Assembly: GCA_902562015.1 (NCBI GenBank)
Contig: CACERX010000044.1
Location: forward strand, 1-9,335
DNA: 9,335 bases
DNA from: an uncultured SAR324 cluster bacterium
GTDB lineage: Bacteria; SAR324; NAC60-12
Direction of reading: 5' to 3'
Part shown: one piece after another, positions 6,419 through 9,335 of the stretch
Layout of the letters: each line of letters starts with the position of its first letter
How positions within the stretch are numbered: position 1 is the stretch's first letter
Notes under the pieces: generated by a model
Told to the model about the DNA's origin: nothing
Database searches by the model: none
Seen by the model: only the letters and a program-made list of their open reading frames with translations
Position numbers and translations under genes: made by a program

Positions 6419-7171
6419 TTAAATATTACCCTGTACCATTAGTTTCACAACTTCTTCTCTATTAATTTCTTCAATCATATGATCACCAACCAATTCCCCC
6501 TGTCTCAGAATTGCAATCCTGTCAGCAATTTCGTAGATATCGTTGAGATTATGGGATATTAAAATAATGGCAATATTCTGTTTTCTAAGTCTACTAATAA
6601 GTTGCATTACTTTTCTTTGTTCTGGTACACCGAGCGCTGCTGTAGGTTCGTCCATAATTAGTAACTCAGCTTTCCAGTATATTGCCCTGCATATGGCAAT
6701 TGCCTGTCTTTGTCCCCCGGAAAGTCTGCGCACTGGTTGACCGAGCGAAATTTCAGGTATTTCTATATCTAGTGAATCTAATATCTGTCTGGATTCTGAA
6801 AGCATCTTTTTCTGATCAAGAATCTTAACTAGTCCAAATAGATTCAAAAGAGGTTCTCGCCCCAAGAAAATGTTTGCACCAACGTTTAGATTATCTGCTA
6901 ATGCTAAGTCTTGGTAGATAGTTTCTATTCCTAAATTTCTTGCGAATTTTGGGTTACTAATATTGAGATTAGTACCATCGTAGATTATTTCTCCGTCATC
7001 TTGATGGTAAACTCCAGAGATGATCTTTATAAGTGTCGATTTCCCCGCACCATTATCACCAGCAAGTGCTAAAACCTCTCCACGTTTTACAAACAGAGAC
7101 ACTTGAGAAAGCGCTTTAACACCGCCAAAATTTTTGGTAATTGAATTTACTTCAAGTAAGTTATCACTCAT
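6419..7171 (-). CDS. CUT2-family sugar ABC transporter ATP-binding subunit, single-domain (FrcA-like)
   Basis: This cytoplasmic ATPase energises the adjacent sugar permease. In its 250 residues all ABC motifs are present once: Walker A GDNGAGKST (38-46), Q-loop Gln87, signature LSGGQ (150-154), Walker B LLIMDEP (170-176) and switch His207. The YQDLALADNLNVGANIFLGRE-type stretch (86-106) is characteristic of RbsA/FrcA-type ATPases of the CUT2 class. The E. coli RbsA type is a tandem duplication of about 500 residues, whereas this one is a single domain that would work as a homodimer, as in the rhizobial fructose transporter FrcA. The start overlaps the permease stop by 8 bases, showing tight translational coupling. 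It is the last gene of the transporter operon. Confidence 0.93.
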   Translation of the reverse strand: MSDNLLEVNSITKNFGGVKALSQVSLFVKRGEVLALAGDNGAGKSTLIKIISGVYHQDDGEIIYDGTNLNISNPKFARNLGIETIYQDLALADNLNVGANIFLGREPLLNLFGLVKILDQKKMLSESRQILDSLDIEIPEISLGQPVRRLSGGQRQAIAICRAIYWKAELLIMDEPTAALGVPEQRKVMQLISRLRKQNIAIILISHNLNDIYEIADRIAILRQGELVGDHMIEEINREEVVKLMVQGNI

Positions 7172-8174
7172 TCGTAACTCCCGTTACACGTGTTTTTGAT
7201 TGGTCAATGAGTACAGCAACAATAATCACCAGGCCGACTGCAAGAAACTGCCAGAAGGAATCTACATCCACAAAAACAAGTCCAAACTGAATTACAGCGA
7301 TAACGAGTGCACCTACTACAGTTCCAATAATTTTACCTGATCCTCCGTAGAAGCTTGCACCGCCAATAAATACCGCGGCTATGGAATCTAGAAGCATAGG
7401 TTCACCTGCCTGAGCAGCTCCAGCAGAAAATCTGGCTGTGTAAACTAGTCCTGCTAAGAAGGCACAAAAGGCGGAAAGTAAAAAAATAATTATAATATGA
7501 CGATCAACATTGATACCTGATCTAATTGCTGCTTCCCTGTTGCCTCCTATTGCATATGTATATTGTCCAAATTTGGTTCGAGAAAGGACAAAGTGAAAAA
7601 CTAGCGCTACTATAATTACAATCAAGACTATAATTGGTATACCAAGTATTTTTCCTGTGCCTAGATTATAAAGCCAGTCGTTGTCTACTGGAACTGTCAT
7701 ACCATCAGCAATTATAAACCCTGAACCCCTAGCGACTCCATACATTCCCAATGTCCCAATAAAGGGGGGAACTTTTAATTTGGTGATTAGCAAACCATTA
7801 ATCAATCCTGGGATGAGACATACTAGACATGTAGCTAAAATTCCAATTGCTAAAGCCACACCTTGTGCTTCTCCAGAAAAACTCTGAACAATTGTAGCCA
7901 AAACAACTGCACTCAGTCCCATGATGAAGCCTACAGAAAGGTCAATACCGCCTGAAATAATGACCAGTGACTGACCTATACCAAGAAGAAGTGGAGCAGT
8001 AGCAAAAATTAAAATGCTCTGAACATTAAAACCATTAAAAACAAAAGATGATGAATAACTTACTTGTGCCCAGATTTCAAAAAAAAGGACCATTACTATT
8101 AGAAAAAGCCAGGACCATATGTCGCGGACCCATTCAGCTCTATTTATAGATTTTGAAATAGTTGAAATGTTCAT
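7164..8174 (-). CDS. CUT2-family sugar ABC transporter permease (RbsC/FrcC-like)
   Basis: This inner-membrane channel subunit, 336 residues, is highly hydrophobic with about eight to ten predicted helices. Diagnostic features are SGGIDLSVG (74-82), the P-G-L-I-N-G-L-L segment (122-129), the cytoplasmic coupling loop R-T-K-F-G-Q-Y-T-Y-A-I-G-G-N-R-E-A-A (199-216) that contacts the ATPase, and GGASFYGGSG with GTVVGAL (271-290). These define the BPD_transp_2 family used for monosaccharides such as ribose, xylose and fructose. Helices begin at about residue 20 after a short cytoplasmic tail. It follows the binding-protein gene after 73 bases that contain a strong stem-loop, and it overlaps the ATPase gene by 8 bases. 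No clear ribosome binding site precedes the ATG. The transported sugar cannot be read from the permease. Confidence 0.94.
   Translation of the reverse strand: MNISTISKSINRAEWVRDIWSWLFLIVMVLFFEIWAQVSYSSSFVFNGFNVQSILIFATAPLLLGIGQSLVIISGGIDLSVGFIMGLSAVVLATIVQSFSGEAQGVALAIGILATCLVCLIPGLINGLLITKLKVPPFIGTLGMYGVARGSGFIIADGMTVPVDNDWLYNLGTGKILGIPIIVLIVIIVALVFHFVLSRTKFGQYTYAIGGNREAAIRSGINVDRHIIIIFLLSAFCAFLAGLVYTARFSAGAAQAGEPMLLDSIAAVFIGGASFYGGSGKIIGTVVGALVIAVIQFGLVFVDVDSFWQFLAVGLVIIVAVLIDQSKTRVTGVTNE
7178..7182 (-). promoter_or_regulatory. Ribosome binding site of the transporter ATPase gene
   Basis: GGGAG on the minus strand, inside the last codons of the permease gene, lies 6 bases before the ATG at 7171. 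This supports the overlapping start and translational coupling. Confidence 0.65.
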
Positions 8175-8198
8175 AAATTATAAATACGGAAGGTGGGA

Positions 8199-8224
8199 AA
8201 CGGGCTGGTATCAACCGGCCCGTT
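8199..8224 (-). terminator. Intercistronic stem-loop between binding-protein and permease genes
   Basis: Two 11-base arms (8199-8209 and 8214-8224) surround a 4-base loop. In the minus-strand RNA ten of eleven positions pair, with one C-A mismatch, and the stem is GC-rich. Only three U residues (8198-8200) follow, two of them in the stem, before CCCACC, so termination is probably partial. Such hairpins behind a binding-protein gene typically protect the upstream mRNA from 3' decay or reduce read-through. Either effect would yield more binding protein than membrane subunits. The element itself is certain; its mechanism is inferred. Confidence 0.65.
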
Positions 8225-8247
8225 AATTTATTGTTAGAAAAGATATG

Positions 8248-9231
8248 TTAGTCGGAGTAGATGAATTTTCTCACGTCTGGATCGTCAATATTTGAAGCAT
8301 CCATTACCGTAAACCCTGTTCCTATAGTTACAGGAATAGATTGCCCAGTGAGTGCTGCATAGGCAGTTACTACACCATAATAACCGATTTCGGCAGGATG
8401 TTGAGCTATTGCTAGATCTATTAAACCACTTTTAATATCATTTACAATTCTTGTTGGAGCATCGAAAGCTACAACCTTAATCTTACCTGATTTGCCGAGA
8501 GCTTTCACACCATCAGCTGCACCAATTGCAGAAAATAGATTAGCTCCAAAAACTCCTGCTAAATCCGAATTTCTGGCAACAACGGCTTGAAGTTGAGCAG
8601 CTGCCTTATTTGCATCATCATCATTGAATTGAGTTTTCAAAAGGCTTATGCCGGGATAGTTTTTGATCTCAAGCTTAAACCCTTCTTCTCGCTGATCTGT
8701 TGTTGAAACTCCAGGCACAGTGTTTGATACATAAACTTTCCCCTTGCCATTAATCGATTTGGCAAGTGCCCGTGCAGCCATTCTACCACCTAATACATTA
8801 TCTGATGCTATATAAGACAAAGGGAAATCGCCACGTCCTGATCCGTCTTGATACATTCCGTCATCTATGAAAGTATCTACTGTGATAACATTGATTCCCT
8901 GATCTACAGCTGCTTTCAGAGGTGCTATCAATTGTACTTTGTCAGTAGGCGCGATCAAAATTGCATCGGGTTTCTTAGCAATCATAGCATTGAGGATCGG
9001 TACCTGAACAGAAACGTTCCATTGTTTTGGAATCTGGAAAAGGAGATTGACTCCCAAAGCATCAGCAGCATGCTTTGCGCCTCTATGCATTGTAAAATAA
9101 AAGGGATCTACTACTCCTGGTAAAAGTGCTATTGTTTTTTTATGTCCTCCTGCATGTAAACTGGAAGCCACAGGCAATAATAATGCTAACATGCAGAGTG
9201 AAACTAATATCTGTTTCAATTTTGTCATCAT
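8248..9231 (-). CDS. Periplasmic sugar-binding protein of the CUT2 ABC transporter (RbsB-like)
   Basis: This protein captures the sugar in the periplasm and delivers it to the permease. The 327-residue product has a clear signal peptide: K4/K6, a hydrophobic core (8-22) and cleavage after S-L-H-A at residue 27. The mature part is a type I periplasmic-binding fold (Peripla_BP_4). Features include the opening strand KTIALLPGVVDPFYFTM, PDAILIAPTD (86-95), GINVITVDTF (113-122), Y-I-A-S-D-N (about 140-145), G-V-F-G-A-N and K-V-V-A-F-D-A. Two adjacent ATGs (9231 and 9228) are possible starts. The Shine-Dalgarno lies only 1 base from the first and 4 from the second, so the second is favoured and the protein would be one residue shorter. 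Binding residues are not diagnostic enough to name the ligand. It is the first gene of the transporter operon. Confidence 0.94.
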   Translation of the reverse strand: MMTKLKQILVSLCMLALLLPVASSLHAGGHKKTIALLPGVVDPFYFTMHRGAKHAADALGVNLLFQIPKQWNVSVQVPILNAMIAKKPDAILIAPTDKVQLIAPLKAAVDQGINVITVDTFIDDGMYQDGSGRGDFPLSYIASDNVLGGRMAARALAKSINGKGKVYVSNTVPGVSTTDQREEGFKLEIKNYPGISLLKTQFNDDDANKAAAQLQAVVARNSDLAGVFGANLFSAIGAADGVKALGKSGKIKVVAFDAPTRIVNDIKSGLIDLAIAQHPAEIGYYGVVTAYAALTGQSIPVTIGTGFTVMDASNIDDPDVRKFIYSD

Positions 9232-9232
9232 T

Positions 9233-9239
9233 CTCCTTT
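9233..9239 (-). promoter_or_regulatory. Strong ribosome binding site that selects the second ATG of the binding-protein gene
   Basis: AAAGGAG on the minus strand ends 1 base before the ATG at 9231 and 4 bases before the ATG at 9228. Spacing makes 9228 the more likely start. It is the best Shine-Dalgarno match in the window, consistent with high expression of the binding protein. Confidence 0.75.
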
Positions 9240-9253
9240 GAAAAAATTATAAT

Positions 9254-9276
9254 AAAAAGCGCTCACCATTAAGCAC
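9254..9276 (-). other. Small stem-loop plus T-run in the leader of the transporter operon
   Basis: On the minus strand GTGCT (9272-9276) can pair with AGCGC (9259-9263), one pair being a G-U wobble, around an 8-base loop. TTTTT (9254-9258) follows. With the promoter proposed at 9284-9312, this hairpin would sit at the very 5' end of the mRNA, too early to be an attenuator but able to protect the 5' end. The self-complementary AGCGCT within it also resembles half of a LacI-family operator. Both readings are weak. Confidence 0.25.
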
Positions 9277-9283
9277 GTTGGAA

Positions 9284-9312
9284 ATCTTACAAGAGTTTAT
9301 CTAAGCCGTCAA
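9284..9312 (-). promoter_or_regulatory. Sigma70-like promoter of the sugar transporter operon
   Basis: On the minus strand TTGACG (9307-9312, 5/6 to the -35 consensus) is followed after exactly 17 bases by TAAGAT (9284-9289, 4/6 to the -10). Transcription would start near 9277, giving a leader of about 45 bases that ends in a strong ribosome binding site. It is the best-spaced promoter seen in the window. Confidence 0.55.
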
Positions 9313-9335
9313 CAAAATATTTGGCATTATTTTAA

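Noticed and set aside
6543..6740. 65-codon plus-strand frame inside the transporter ATPase gene
   Set aside because: It is antisense to a gene whose ABC motifs are all intact, and its peptide mirrors the conserved signature region of that gene.
8848..9123. 91-codon plus-strand frame opposite the binding-protein gene
   Set aside because: It is antisense to a complete, well-supported coding sequence, with no ribosome binding site or recognisable motif.

Overview
The window is AT-rich (roughly two thirds A+T by eye) and gene-dense. It looks like part of a Gram-negative proteobacterial chromosome. Support for this comes from two proteins with Sec signal peptides and AxA-type cleavage sites, a periplasmic-binding-protein sugar transporter, and strong resemblance of three proteins (UgpC, GlpQ, UxuA) to their enterobacterial counterparts. 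The low GC, the short spacers and the mix of sugar-uptake, phosphodiesterase and phytanoyl-CoA-dioxygenase-type genes would suit a marine heterotrophic proteobacterium, but that placement is an inference. No rRNA, tRNA, CRISPR array, insertion sequence or phage gene was seen.

Left end, + strand (1-1914): the 3' part of ugpC, the ATPase of the sn-glycerol-3-phosphate importer, is followed after 22 bases by a glpQ-type glycerophosphodiester phosphodiesterase with a signal peptide. Together they suggest scavenging of phospholipid head groups: GlpQ would release glycerol-3-phosphate in the periplasm and UgpBAEC would import it. The other ugp genes would lie upstream of the window.

Middle, - strand (2079-6017): read in transcription order, this is a PfkB-family sugar kinase (probably TTG start), an Fe(II)/2-oxoglutarate dioxygenase of the phytanoyl-CoA hydroxylase family, a small protein resembling antibiotic-biosynthesis-monooxygenase (ABM) dimeric barrels, and UxuA (D-mannonate dehydratase). 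A palindrome with a GTATAC core overlaps a promoter-like sequence in front of uxuA. It is a candidate operator for a GntR/UxuR-type regulator.

The 401-base gap at 6018-6418 holds a 10-base-arm inverted repeat and a 41-codon hydrophobic reading frame. That frame resembles the last part of an EamA/DMT transporter and may be a decayed gene.

Right end, - strand (6419-9335): a complete CUT2-type sugar ABC transporter. The order is binding protein, permease, single-domain ATPase. A sigma70-like promoter precedes the binding-protein gene, and a strong stem-loop between binding protein and permease probably sets their expression ratio. The neighbourhood suggests import of a sugar or sugar derivative by the CUT2 system, with kinase, oxygenase and mannonate dehydratase acting downstream. 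The sequence does not identify the substrate.
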